Assembly: GCF_000801105.2 (NCBI RefSeq)
Contig: NC_079517.1
Location: 15,252,001-15,316,000, forward strand
From: Raphanus sativus
Lineage: Eukaryota > Streptophyta > Magnoliopsida > Brassicales > Brassicaceae
Length of the DNA: 64,000 bases
Reading direction: 5' to 3'
Below, in pieces: positions 13,177 to 24,204 of the stretch (its first letter is position 1; each line of letters starts with the position of its first letter). Position numbers and translations under genes: made by a program. A model generated the notes under the pieces. The model saw nothing but the letters and a program-made list of their open reading frames with translations, had not been told where the DNA came from and did no database searches.

Positions 13177-14730
13177 CTGATGTATTTTAACTTTTAAATT
13201 TAATTATAGATTATTGTAATAAATTATCAAAACTAGGTATAAAAACATAAGAAATTAAACAAATTTGTAAATATATAATAATACTATTGCTTAATTTAGC
13301 ATATTTACATAAATTTAGATCGATTTAAACTAAATTTAACCAATTCAGAATAGTTTAAACCAATTTAAATCATATAAATCAGATTTTTAAAAAAATCGTT
13401 TTAGATAGAACCGAATTACCGTCTAAATGACGTCTATTTTCAGAACTTTGATTAATAATAAGAAGAATTTAAAACTGTTAAGCAATGTTCATTTCGTAAC
13501 TTGATTACTGTATGTTTTATATTTACATATAGTTTATGCCCATTTGTGCAAGGTTTGGAGGTCGACCCATCCTGATCTGCCCAGGTTGAATCATTTCTTT
13601 TATTCAAATTCTCGATTCGTTTGATTCATAAATAGAAAAATCATATTTGTACCACCTTGTTTAAATTAGCGGATAATCCGCGGGATCCACAGATGATATT
13701 AAAATAATAAAATTAATTAACCTATATAATTTTATCAGTAATATTTTTAAATAGTATAACTAATATGTTTCAGTTAACTTTTCTTTAAGAATCATATTTT
13801 TTTAAAAAAAAAATTTAATTTTTTTCAGATTGGTAGATATCCACAGTTTAAATTCGACCAACCCGTCGTGCATAAATATACTCGACCCGAACCCACATCC
13901 AATTCGCATACTTTTAAATCTGTTGACACGTATCTGTTCTGCAGTGGATCAAACGGGGCAGAACCTAGAGGTAAAGAATCAAAATTTCAGACCTAATCAC
14001 AGCTGTGAATTTATGTATAAAGGACCAAAATGTTAATAGAAACAGCTAAACAATAAAAAAGAAGAAGGAAAATAATAAAAGAGGAGAATACTAGCGGAAC
14101 ACGCTATATATGATTGGCGTGTCTATTTGAGGGCTTTCTTAAGTTTTGTCGTAATCTATTTTGTCTTTCGATACATGTACTTCCCGTTTTCCACTTCTTA
14201 CTTTAGATTTTTCTTTTTCTTTAGATTTTATCTTTTTTATTTCATTCATAATTTATTATTTAAACATAAACAAAAGAACAGTTCACTAATTATACTTTCC
14301 CGCTATCGTTTTGGTTGGAAAAGCTGAATGCTCTGTGGAAAAAGAAAACACAAATCTTCGGCATGTAGATTTGTCTGTGAATTTCATTATAAGCGAAATT
14401 ACTTTTACATTATTCATTTTTCTAATACTATCGATGACTTCTTTTGTAAGCATATGGACCGACTAATGTGTTTTAAACGAGTGTTAAACAGAGTCTTCCC
14501 CACTATTACTTTTTATATATTTTGGGAATAAAGTTTCCAAAAGTTGAAGAAGACGACAAAATGTATGTTGTTTTCCTGTCCTGTCTTAATTGTCGTTTTG
14601 TGGTCTTGGAAAGCTACCATCCAACAATTAATTTTAGGCCTCATTTCGTTGATATAAATTTAAGTCCAATCCAATTTGTAATGGAATAACACAAGGTAAT
14701 TTTTAAAGATCAACGGCAGATAAACAAGTT
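11933..14730. other. AT-rich intergenic DNA
   Basis: No supported gene. It contains a long (AT)n microsatellite and, at 13560-13990, patches with GGATAATCCGCGGGATCC and CGACCCGAACCC of the sort seen in degenerate repeats. Short open frames at 13830-14036 and 14127-14531 have no recognisable protein. Confidence 0.35.
13125..13172. repeat. (AT)n microsatellite
   Basis: About 24 uninterrupted AT dinucleotides. Confidence 0.95.
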
Positions 14731-14803
14731 GGGGATGTAGCTCAAATGGTAGAGCGCTCGCTTTGCATGCGAGAGGCACGGGGTTCGATCCCCCGCATCT
14801 CCA
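14731..14803 (+). tRNA. tRNA-Ala (anticodon TGC)
   Basis: A 73-nt cloverleaf. The acceptor arm is GGGGATG with CATCTCC (one G:U pair). The A box region is TAGCTCAAATGG. The anticodon stem CTCGC/GCGAG closes the loop TTTGCAT, giving anticodon TGC at 14764-14766. The B box is GGTTCGATCCC in a strong T arm. A T-run follows within 15 bases (CTTTTTAAA), suitable as a Pol III terminator. There is no intron. Confidence 0.97.
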
Positions 14804-14950
14804 AATTAACTTTTTAAATAAAATTTATCTGCCAATGAAACAGTTGCTACCTGGTGTATAATGGAAAGGCACGGGGTTAGATTCCCCATCTCCAAATTAA
14901 CTTTTTAACTAAAATTTATCTGCCAATGAAATAGTAGTTTCGCTATGTGG
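14804..14950 (+). pseudogene. Partial tandem copy of the tRNA-Ala 3' half and its flank
   Basis: The 3' flank AATTAACTTTTTAA...ATTTATCTGCCAATGAAA is repeated with a period of about 92 bases. The repeat carries a tRNA remnant at 14868-14894 (GGCACGGGGTTAGATTCCCC then ATCTCCA), matching the T arm and acceptor strand of the upstream tRNA-Ala. Its D arm and anticodon arm are gone and the B box has a T-to-A/C-to-T type change, so it is not a functional tRNA. A third flank remnant (TGGTGTATAATG) is seen near 14949. Confidence 0.8.
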
Positions 14951-15485
14951 TGTATAATGCAAGGAGCTAGCATTGAAACCCTTAAAACTTTGTCCTTAGT
15001 TTTTGCTTTTCTATTTCCTTAATTAATCATATTACTTAATAAAAGTTTGTACATAAACCCCGAAGGAAAAAAAAAACATAAATACAGAGGTGTGTATAAT
15101 GAAGTGATTTGACAAATACTGGCCTTTAAGTTGATGAGCAACTCATAGCCCTCGGGGAAATGAGACCCAAGACGTACGCACTCAGTCAATTCAAGAACAT
15201 CTGAGCCAACGTCCATAAATTGAGCAACAAAGAGAAGTAGGTGAAAATCTGAGATCCTCTTCACAAATAGGTGGCTCTTTGCACGATCCATATGGATTTT
15301 CAAAGCCCGCATTGTTTTTTGACTGTTCCGGTTCTCTATCAGGAAAGGTACACGGCATAGACCCTGTTAAGTGACCAATCAAATTATACATAATTTACAC
15401 GAAGCGAATCACACAAGTGACAAACAAGTGACTCTATCAACATAAACCATCCTCAGGGCCAATCTCTGTCTTGAACCACCCCTTC

Positions 15486-16970
15486 TCACAACCTAACACA
15501 TATATTACTCATCTGAAACGTCTCAGAATGAACATCCGCACCACCGTCCTCATTGTTCTCAAGATTCACAACCGTCGTTACCCACTCCTTCAGCTCATTT
15601 GCTGCCTGAAGCTGTGCGGCTATCCACTCCTTCAGTGTGACCTTGTATAGTCGATTGTTTGCCCTTGTTGTCTTGACCATAAGTTTTCCATGCTTGTCAA
15701 TGAGGCTTAGTTCTTTATCTTTCATGCGTACTTCGCAGCCTCCTTCTGTGGCTTGTCCCAAAGAAACGATATTGCTTCTTAGTGCTGGAATGTAGTATAC
15801 ATTCCTCAAGATTTTCTTTTCTCCACTGTTGACTATGAAGCGTACCGAACCCTTCCCCATTATATCTATTTTTGAATCATCACCAAAACGAACCTTTCCA
15901 GTCACTGTTTCATCAAGCTCGAAGAAGAACAAACGGTTTCCACTCATGTGGTTACTCGCACCATTGTCTAAATACCAAACATTGCTAGTATCTGACTCTG
16001 TTTCGAAAGTTTTAGGATTAACTTTCCTTTCGTTTAAGTATACTACCTCATTCATCATCAGTGTATCAGCTTCGTGAGTGTCTTCGTCCTTTTTCTCAAT
16101 AGTCTCCTGAAGTTTTAACTGCTTATCTGGACAGTCCGTGGCGTAATGCCCAAGTTTGTCGCATCGGAAGCAAGTAATGTGAGAGGCATCACCTCCACGG
16201 CCCTGTCTGTAAGCGTCTCTTTGTTGCTGATAGGAACTAAAACGACCACGTCCTCTTCCTCGATTGAACCTTCCACCACGTCCACGACCACGACCGTTGT
16301 ATCCAGACGATTCACTACTAGTATCACCACTAGCATACATTAGCTTTCCTGCGTCATCCTGACTTTCATCATCTTCCTCAGTTATTCTTTCTTCATACGC
16401 CTTTAATCTCCCAACTATATCTTCATATCCCACTGTTTTAAGATCAAGCGGATGTTCAAGAGAGGCCACCATGAGAATGAACTTCTTCCTTGGCAAACTT
16501 CTGAGAAACTTCTTAACAAGTTTGGACTCTTCTATCGTCTCTCCCAAAGCAGCAGATTTAGAAGCAATCTCAGATAACTTGCCGGCGAAGTTATCAATTG
16601 TTTCATCTTCTTTCATCTTGAGCTTATCAAATTCTGTACTCAAGGTTTGTAACCTAGCTTCTATTACTCTTTCAGCCCCAACATGCCTTGCTTTTATTGC
16701 TTCCCATAATGCTTTTGCTGTTTTAGAGTTTCCGATCTGTATAATCAATGTTTCCGGTATTGATTGCCATAGTAGTGCAATTGCTAGATTATTTTTCTTT
16801 TCATCAGTGGTTCCTGGATCTACTGCCTCCCAGACTTCGTTGATCTTAAGTGCTATAGTTATCCTCATTGACCAGACAGCATAGTTTGAATTTGTTAGCA
16901 TCGGGTACTTGATGGATTTTGTTCCGGTTTCTTTGTGCAGAACAATTGCATCCTTAGCGTCATCACCCAT
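15486..16970 (-). CDS. Copia Gag-protease ORF with an NPL4-derived tail (chimeric, 494 aa)
   Basis: Residues ~20-200 are a UBN2-type Copia Gag with YPMLTNSNYAVWSMRI and LWEAIKARHVGAERV. This is followed by an RGRGRGG-rich basic stretch, the zinc knuckle CFRCDKLGHYATDCP (CX2CX4HX4C), and the aspartic protease segment WYLDNGASNHMSGN, where the usual DSGA/DTGA triad is DNGA. From about residue 448 the sequence is no longer retroviral: the last ~46 residues (IAAQLQAANELKEWVTTVV onward) are the NPL4 reading frame of the host gene, read through in frame to the stop at 15486. The start is the first ATG after the primer binding site. Whether it is transcribed is unknown; the altered protease triad and the deletion make an active element unlikely. 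Confidence 0.8.
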   Translation of the reverse strand: MGDDAKDAIVLHKETGTKSIKYPMLTNSNYAVWSMRITIALKINEVWEAVDPGTTDEKKNNLAIALLWQSIPETLIIQIGNSKTAKALWEAIKARHVGAERVIEARLQTLSTEFDKLKMKEDETIDNFAGKLSEIASKSAALGETIEESKLVKKFLRSLPRKKFILMVASLEHPLDLKTVGYEDIVGRLKAYEERITEEDDESQDDAGKLMYASGDTSSESSGYNGRGRGRGGRFNRGRGRGRFSSYQQQRDAYRQGRGGDASHITCFRCDKLGHYATDCPDKQLKLQETIEKKDEDTHEADTLMMNEVVYLNERKVNPKTFETESDTSNVWYLDNGASNHMSGNRLFFFELDETVTGKVRFGDDSKIDIMGKGSVRFIVNSGEKKILRNVYYIPALRSNIVSLGQATEGGCEVRMKDKELSLIDKHGKLMVKTTRANNRLYKVTLKEWIAAQLQAANELKEWVTTVVNLENNEDGGADVHSETFQMSNICVRL

Positions 16971-17004
16971 GATCGTATGTAGGTCTTTAGAATTTCTTTG
17001 TAAA

Positions 17005-17016
17005 GCTCTGATACCA
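17005..17016 (-). other. Primer binding site for initiator tRNA-Met
   Basis: TGGTATCAGAGC on the minus strand, complementary to the 3' end of initiator tRNA-Met, the standard primer of plant Copia elements. It lies five bases inside the LTR end. Confidence 0.9.
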
Positions 17017-17020
17017 AATA

Positions 17021-17261
17021 TTGATTTGCAAGAAGATGATAATAAGAAGTCCTTCTCTTATTCAATATAAAGCTTATAACCACAACCACAAAGAAAGCTT
17101 TCACACAAAACAACCACACCATATGTCAGTCCATCGACATATCATTATATAGGTAGATAAAGTCCTAAACTAAACACACAAAGGAAAACAAATAACTTCC
17201 TAATCCAAAAAGACTTTATAAATCGATAACTTGTTTATTAAGTTATTCAAGCTTATCAACA
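17021..17261 (-). repeat. Copia 5' LTR (241 bp)
   Basis: Begins TGTTGATAAGC (17261) and ends AAATCA (17021), the usual TG...CA termini. It contains CCTATATAATG as a TATA-like core and ends immediately before the primer binding site. No partner LTR is found on the other side of the element. Confidence 0.8.
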
Positions 17262-17450
17262 GACAATGTGTACTCCTTCTTGTCATGCGTGACAGTCTTT
17301 GTTGAATATAAACCCAACCTTCCTCATCCTTAACCCTAGAGCGATCGCATTAACACGTTTCTCTTCCTCGACGTTTCTCATCAGGATCGGGTTATCCTCC
17401 ATCCCTTGCTGCGGCAGCTTGAATAATTTTATCCTCCCTTGTACAACAAC

Positions 17451-19051
17451 GTTACCTATATAACTTTAAATGGGCTTCGCTAGTATTATTACTCAAATGG
17501 GCTTTGTTCTAGCGCATAACCTATGGAGTCTTTCACAAGACCCGTGTGTTGTTGATACATAGGAAACTATTAGATATTTTGTTTGTTTGTAGTCGGTAGC
17601 CACATAGATTTATTGCATAACAAGATACCCATGAATCGATTGGAGTAATAATAAGTGAAGTGTTGTGATCTTTTTAGAATAGATTGGGGATAATACGTTA
17701 CGAGTGGTCCAGCTTACATGATATTAAATGGTCCAAAAAGGAAAGGCTGTGAAATTATATGGTGTCTCCTTCAGGACCACATTCATAGATCACGCCATTT
17801 ATTGACAATTGACATCAAATCTATATAATTAGTTTATTTATTTCTATACAAATTTATTTCAAAACTAAATGCTTAAAGCTCATATATTTGACAAATGAAA
17901 TCGACAGTTCAGCAGCAGCAAAACGATACAATAACATAAATAAGCGGTCCCATAAAACTTTTTGATAATGGCTATTGGCAAATGCTATAATTTGCCTATA
18001 AATATCATGTAATTGGTTATAAATGTTAACAATATCTATCTAATGTAATTAAACATCACTTAATTTGTAACAAAACTTAAACATCACATATTGAAACATA
18101 GAGATCGAAAATATTAGATAATAATTTAATAACTTTATAATATAGACTATTTCGAATTTTTATATCTTTTTATTTTATGACATGAATATTTGGTATTCAT
18201 GAGTTTTTTGTTTTCGTTATATAAAAATATGGACATGAGTTTAAAAAAAAAGATAACATGAAAAAATTAGGACATCCTTGTGATGATTTTTTATAATAGC
18301 TCTTCTTGAATATTATAATAAGACTATTAAATAAATATGATGTAGGTATTTCAATTTATGATATTCACCCAATAGTTTTTCAGATAAGAAATTATTAGGT
18401 GAATTTCTCATAAGTAAAAATATGTATACTATATTTAATTTATATTTGCATTATAATAGTTGTTGAGATTCTTTTTGATCCATCACTAAAAATGCTTTTA
18501 TATGTTTTGTAGGTAAAGTGTTTTAAAAAATGTTTTGTAGGTAAATAAAATGTGAATACAAATATTGCATCGGTCGCCAAACTTGATAAAATTTGTTATT
18601 TAGTGGAACCATCAAGACTTTCATGAAAGCTACATCTACCAAACTAATACCCTTTCCATTTTAATATTTTAATCATTAATTTACATTGTAAAATGCTTTT
18701 TTTCTCAAAAAAAAAATACATTGTACAACTGGGACTAAATTGATAATTCAACAATATCTTAAAATCAATTTAATAATTACAATGGTATACCACTGACCAA
18801 AATACAGTAGTTTTACACATTCATTAATCCATTTGTTTGGTAGACTAATAAAAGGTATCTTGACCTCCACAAAATTGAGTCCAGACTAGTCACGTGTTTA
18901 CATTCTACATTTTTAGTCCACGTGTTGATCTCATGTTCCTGGCGATGCCGAAAAATCAGAATTAAATTTTATTTGTACTTCAGTTTTAATAGATTAGATG
19001 GATTCAGAAATTCATCTAAAAGAGTTGTAAGGTTAAGTTTTAAATGGATTA
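17451..19051. other. AT-rich intergenic DNA
   Basis: Upstream side of the NPL41 relic. Two TGGGCTT motifs near 17470-17507 may be remnants of its promoter. I see no gene or complete mobile element in the rest. Confidence 0.35.
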
Positions 19052-20024
19052 CTAGATTTTGACCCGTCCTTCAAAGGGCGGGTATACTTTTTGTTAAATA
19101 TTTTTGGTAAGAAAATTAATTTTGTATTTTTCGGTAACTATATTTATGTTTTTCTTTGGAATGATATTTTTTAAAGAGTTAATAACTATTTTTGCATAAT
19201 TTGTTTTTAAAAATATATTCGTAAGTTTTTTTTTGAAAATTGTATTGAATTGTGGATGTTGCAACATTATACACGTGTGCCATAGCCATTAAACCGAACC
19301 CGAATAACCGAACTGAATCCGATCCGAAAATGTATTACCAAACTCAAACTGAAATTGAATAAATATCCGAACGGGTTCAAATTTTTGGTATTTAAAAAAT
19401 CGAAACCGAACCTGATCCGAATCAAAATATTTTGGGTTCCGAATGTATCTGAAATAAATTAATATACCTATATATATTAACTATTTTTAGATTTAATGTA
19501 TATTAAAAAGCATCCATATATATGATAATTTTAAATTGTCCAAAATACTTGAAAATATATACAAATAGTCAATGGTACATGTCTAAATAGTTAAAATATA
19601 CTTAAAATACCAAAAATATTTAAAATATTTATTGACTCTCTATCCAAATATTCAAGTCAAACCAATTTATATGTTAAGTTTGGTATTTTAACACATGTTA
19701 TTCAAACTTATATGTAATATATTATTTTTATTTATAGATTTTGTGAAGTTTAAAGTATATAATGAATTTTAAAATTTTAAAAATAGTTTAAATTGGTTAT
19801 CTGAACCCGAACCGAACCCGCAAGTATTCGAACCGAACCCAAATAAAAATTTAGAAATACCTAAATGAGACTAAAATCTTTGTCCCCAAAAACCCGAAAC
19901 CCGAATAGATCCAAACCGAACTCAAATAGATATCAGAACGTCCACTCCTAAATTATTTCATATATTTATTCTGAACTTTATTCCAAAAAAAAAAAACAAA
20001 GTATATAATTTTTTTTTGTATTTT
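19052..20024 (-). mobile_element. Helitron 3' end and truncated body
   Basis: On the minus strand the sequence ends with the hairpin ACCCGCCC...GGACGGGT, then CAAAATCTAG followed by T (19055-19052, flank 19051), the canonical Helitron 3' terminus. The body at 19290-19940 has many CCGAACCCGAA-type motifs. I cannot find its TC 5' end before the retroelement inserted at 20025, so it is probably broken or interrupted. Confidence 0.65.
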
Positions 20025-21408
20025 ATCAAGCCTCGTGAAATCAAAAGAAAGGAAAGTTTGCACGCGTCGCCGTCAAACCCTAAAGAGAAGAACTTCGCCG
20101 CTTGTTCAGCTGTTGCTCCGGCGGTCGGTGCTTCTCACCGCCGCCGGGAGCAGTCTTGTGTCATCATATGCTTCAGATCTACGGTTTTAATCTCGGTAAT
20201 TAGTCATCCTTTTTGTTCGTGGTTTCAGATCGGGGTTAAAGAGGGGAATCGAGAATCTGGTTTCGGTTCATCACTGCTTTGGCTCGGTAGGAGATTCACT
20301 AGGTGGTGGGCTCGTCGGCTTTTGTGCGGTAGTGGTGATATGTTCAATCCGGTTCCAGAGCCGTTAAAGTTTAGCGGTCAAGCTTGAGCCTGTGACTTTT
20401 CTGTTTGTGACCACTGCGAGGTTGATGTGTAGCTTGTGTCCCTTAAGTTTCTGGGCATTGATTGAGTCTGTGTAGAGGAGACAGATATGGTGGTAGCTGG
20501 TGCTGAGCCGATTGGATTCTCTGTGCTCCCTTTGTGTCTTCTGCTTGTCTGAGTTCTTTTTGTGTGGATTGTCTCCTGTTCTTTGCTTAGTTTCTGGTGA
20601 GGCTTTGGTTTGGAGAGTTGGGTTCAGAGTCGAGTCTGGCGCCATATGTCAGGTCGAGGACCTGTTGACGGTGCGGCATAGCTGCTGGGGCATTGTAGGT
20701 GCTTTCGCTGACGTCGTTTCTGGGCGTTCTTCAACTCTAGCTCTTTAGTTGCTCACTGTTGCTTCAGAGATTTTAATCCTCGGTTGGGTCATTGTTTCAA
20801 CTGGGTGTATGGGTGGGCATGTTCAAGTGCTTCTATTCCGAGTTTGGATTCTCTCCTCCATTGTTGAATTCTCAGGTAGTGTTTTCAAGGTTATGGCTCT
20901 CTCTTCGTGGTTCTAGTTTTGCTTGGAGATGATTAGTTCTATGGCCTTTTTCTTCAACGGTGAAGCGTTCCGAAGTCCCTTGTTATGTTTTTGGCTTCTT
21001 CTCGGTGAAAAGGTTTGGTTATGAGGTGTGTTCCTCGCTCTGCTGTGAAATTTGGCAGTTGGACTTTTGCTGTCTTTCGGGTTGGTTGTCTAACTTTCCA
21101 AGTGTTGCTGGTCTGTCCTGATTGGAGGCCTAACTTCGTTTCGTTTGGCTGTCTCTTTGAAGCCTCCGGTAGTCTAAGGTTTTGGTCTCTTGCTTTGTTT
21201 TAGAACTTTCAGTAACTTAAGACATCAAGTTTAGAATTTGAATGGTTTTTCTTTAGCTGCCCGGGTGTGTGGGCTTTAGTCTCCCTTCTGTGGGATTTAG
21301 CCGCTGATGATATTTCCTTGTTCATTCAGCTTATGTAATAGTCTTTGTACTATATCCTTTGAATGAATTTCAATTTAGGAAAAAAAAAAAATCAAGCCTC
21401 GTGAAATC
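20025..21408 (+). mobile_element. Non-autonomous poly(A) retroelement (LINE-like), copy 2
   Basis: The insert at 20043-21390 is flanked by a perfect 18-bp target duplication, ATCAAGCCTCGTGAAATC (20025-20042 and 21391-21408), and ends in about 12 A. Its length is ~1.35 kb. It begins with a GC-rich leader (CGCCGTCAAACCCTAAAG) and ends TTTGAATGAATTTCAATTTAGG before the tail. There is no reverse transcriptase; the longest open frame (20016-20387) is not a known protein and starts outside the element. It shares GCTGCCCGGGTGTG and neighbouring sequence with copy 1. The clean duplication points to a fairly young insertion. Confidence 0.87.
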
Positions 21409-21549
21409 TGCTGCCTGCAAGGTAGTGGTTATGGAAAGTGGTTACTAATACTATCTGCGTATTCCTAAAATTTAGTTGTTGGATTTTTTTTAAGGTTATA
21501 TAGCTTCCGTGTATTTTTGGCATGTACAAGTAGTTAGTTATATAGTATA

Positions 21550-22956
21550 CTAGGTGTTTTCCTGCACCATGTGCAGTAAAAGAATTTTAATAGATAAATA
21601 TAAATTATATTTATTTTTTTATTAATATTATAAATTTTCTTTTTATTATCAATATTTTAATATAAATTTGATTTGACTGAACATTAAAATTAAGACAAAA
21701 ACAATTTTGTTTATTTTGAATTATATTTAAGAATGTGCATGTACATATTTAAAATTATAATCTTAGGTAGATTTTTCTATCTATTTATTTTAATTAAATA
21801 TATTAAATAAATATGTTAAATTGCATAATTGTCAAAAATTAAAATTAAACAATATTTATAATCTGTAGATATATATAAGAAATTAATGATTTTATGATTT
21901 AATTTGATTTTTTGATTTAATTTTTATAATTTTCTAAAAATATGTTTATATTTTTGAAATATTTTTAATTTAAATGATATTTCGAAATTTGAAATGCCAT
22001 AATTGAATATATTTATTTTAATGATGATTTATAAGTTATTACCATATTTTTAAGAAGTCCAAAAATATGAATCGACAATAAATGTAATATATGAGTTATT
22101 ACCATATTTTAAAAAGTTTACCAAAAATATAAATTAACATTAAATATAATTTTTCATGTCATATTAATCTATAAGACATGTCATCAATTTTAGTATCATG
22201 CCACAATTATTAATCTATGTGTTTTTCTGCACCATGTGTAATGATGAATTTTTTTAAAAGTTAAATTTTATATTTTAAAATATAATTTATTAATATTATA
22301 TATTTTATTATTTTTACCAATATTAATATAAATATCATTAATTAAGCATAAAATTAAGAGAAAGTATTTTTATTTTAAATTATATTTAAGAATATATATG
22401 TATATATAGAAAGTTAAAATCTTAGATAGAAAGTTTATTTATTTCATTTGGTTAAATGTATTAAATCAACTTGAACAAAATTACTAAAAATCATATAAAA
22501 TTGTATAGTTATCAAAAATTAAAACTAAATAATCTTTATATAATTTGTAGATATCTAAAAGAAACTAATGATATTACGATTTTTTTTTTAAATTCAGAAA
22601 ATTTAGAAAACTTTAGATAATAAAAATTTTATAATTATAAAAGTAAAATTATATAATATTTCGAAGTTCAAAATGTCATATTTGAATATATTTATTTTAG
22701 TGATGATTTATGAGTTATTACCATATTCTACAAAGTTCACCAAAAATATAAATCAATGTTAAATGTAATATATGATTTATTGCCATATTCTAAAATGATC
22801 TCCAAAAAATATATATCAGCATTAAATGTAATTGTCTATGTCATATTTAACCATATGACATGTCATCAATCTTAATAGCCACGTCACAATTTTTTTTGTG
22901 AAAACGATTGTAGAGAAGACATATGGCAAATCACTTCGCAAATAATGTCTAGGGGA
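21550..22956 (-). mobile_element. Full-length non-autonomous Helitron, internally duplicated
   Basis: On the minus strand it starts TCCCCTAGACATT (22956) after a host A and ends with hairpin CTGCACATGGTGCAG, then GAAAACACCTAG (21550) before a host T. This gives TC...CTAG inserted between A and T. The two halves resemble each other: the motif around CTGCACCATGTG occurs at the end (about 21562) and again internally near 22230. A second copy of the whole element is at 61925-63347. There is no Rep/helicase. Confidence 0.85.
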
Positions 22957-24204
22957 TTGTTTTTAAGTTGGATCCAGCTAATATCAGTTGGTCATGCTTT
23001 AACTTTAATAGTATTGATAAATCTGACTAATTAATGAAACAAATTTACAAGCCAAAAAATAATAATATAATGATATAGTATATTGTGACAAAAAATGATA
23101 TAGTATATCAATCTAATGTCATAATAAATTAATAATCCATTAAAATCACTCTCATTTAGGGCAAATCTCTAAAATATCACTTTTTAAGTTTTTTGTCACA
23201 AAAATAGCACTCAAAAAATAAAATGACCAAAATAACATTTTTTATTTTGAAAATTTTAATTTTTATTTTTTATTTTTAAATATTTGAACACATTACTAAA
23301 AACCCACCCCTTAACTCTAAACCCTAAGTCGTAAATTAATTAAACCAAATGTTATAAATGCATATTTATGTTTCAATAAAATTTATTTTGGTCATTTTTC
23401 TCCTTATGATGTTATTTTTATGACAAAAATTTGGTTTAGTGCTATTTTTATCTTTTTCTCATTTAGTTATGCCTTCCTCAAATTGACCAATCTAATGTCA
23501 TTACTCAGTTTATCAATCTAATTAATATGAAATTGTTTATTTTATTTAGTCAGTTTAAATAAGAGAATAGTGATAAGTGTAAAATTTATTATATTTAGAT
23601 AGTCAGTGTGATGATAAGAAAGAGATGCTGCTCTTACTCGACACGAGTAACTAGATGTTCGATATACTTACTAGTTTCTAAAGGAGATATGCAGTAAAAT
23701 ACTGACCATCGATGTCTGTTCACTCCATATGCTAAGAAGTAAAAACTAAAAAGACGATTGAAAGTTGGACAAACCAAAAAGTTAAAGAGAGAAATCATAA
23801 TAAGATTCCGGAACTCCAATCCGTTAGTGTTTCCTTTTCAACTTCAGTCTCATTTATGATTCATCGTTCTGTGTCCAATCATTTTCCTTTTTAGTAATAA
23901 TATGAATAAACATTGGCTACTCTTATTATCGCCCAAAGGCAACACCCCACATAAAATATGTAATCGATAAGAGTATAAACTTTTTCTGTACATGGAAAAA
24001 TTGCTGAAACAATTGCAGTTTCAAAATTTTACCCGTTACGCCATGAACAACCCAACCTCAACGATTGAAACAATTGCAGTTTCAAGCTCAAGCACTCTCC
24101 TTCACATTAACATGTATAATGTGCCTAAGTTGACTGCTTCCAACTTCTTGATGTAGAACCTCCAAATCCATGCTTTTATAGATGGATACGATCTTGCAAA
24201 CCAT
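22957..24204. other. AT-rich intergenic DNA with a MITE
   Basis: Apart from the MITE-like element at 23159-23462 I see no gene. A short open frame at 23634-23819 is not recognisable. Confidence 0.3.
23159..23462. mobile_element. MITE-like inverted-repeat element
   Basis: The left arm reads GGGCAAATCTCTAAAAT then TTTGTCACAAAAATAGCAC. The right arm carries the inverse, as ATGACAAAAATTTGG and TAGTGCTATTTTTAT. The arms are imperfect and no clean target duplication is visible, so the boundaries are approximate. Confidence 0.45.

Larger units (their letters stand above)
15627..17261 (-). mobile_element. Ty1/Copia retrotransposon, 3'-truncated, inserted in the NPL41 relic
   Basis: Read on the minus strand it has a 5' LTR (17261-17021), a tRNA-Met primer binding site (17016-17005), and then Gag and protease. 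Integrase, reverse transcriptase, RNase H and the 3' LTR are all absent: the coding sequence runs out of the protease region directly into NPL4-like sequence near 15626. The bases before the LTR on the minus strand are TTGTC, the likely target site; the matching right-hand copy is gone. One deletion therefore seems to have removed the 3' part of the element and some target DNA. Confidence 0.85.
15110..17450 (-). pseudogene. NPL41: NPL4-like gene relic (NPL41 ortholog), interrupted by a Copia element
   Basis: NPL4 is the ubiquitin-binding cofactor of the CDC48/p97 segregase. Only about the C-terminal half is left. Segment 1 (17450 down to 17262) reads FKLPQQGMEDNPILMRNVEE, then EKRVNAIALGL and VGFIFN, shifts frame near 17298, and continues THDKKEYTL. 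A Copia insertion follows at 17261. Segment 2 (about 15626 down to 15448) reads IAAQLQAANELKEWVTTVV and FQMSNICVRL, hits a stop at 15486, and picks up in another frame as WFKTEIGPEDG. Segment 3 (15363 down to about 15110) reads GSMPCTFP, shifts frame, then MRALKIHMDRAKSHLFVKRI and SDFHLLLFVAQF. There are at least three frame breaks besides the insertion, and the 5' half is missing. Its place between GID1B and TIR1 agrees with the Arabidopsis order. The family call rests on these motifs plus synteny. Confidence 0.85.
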
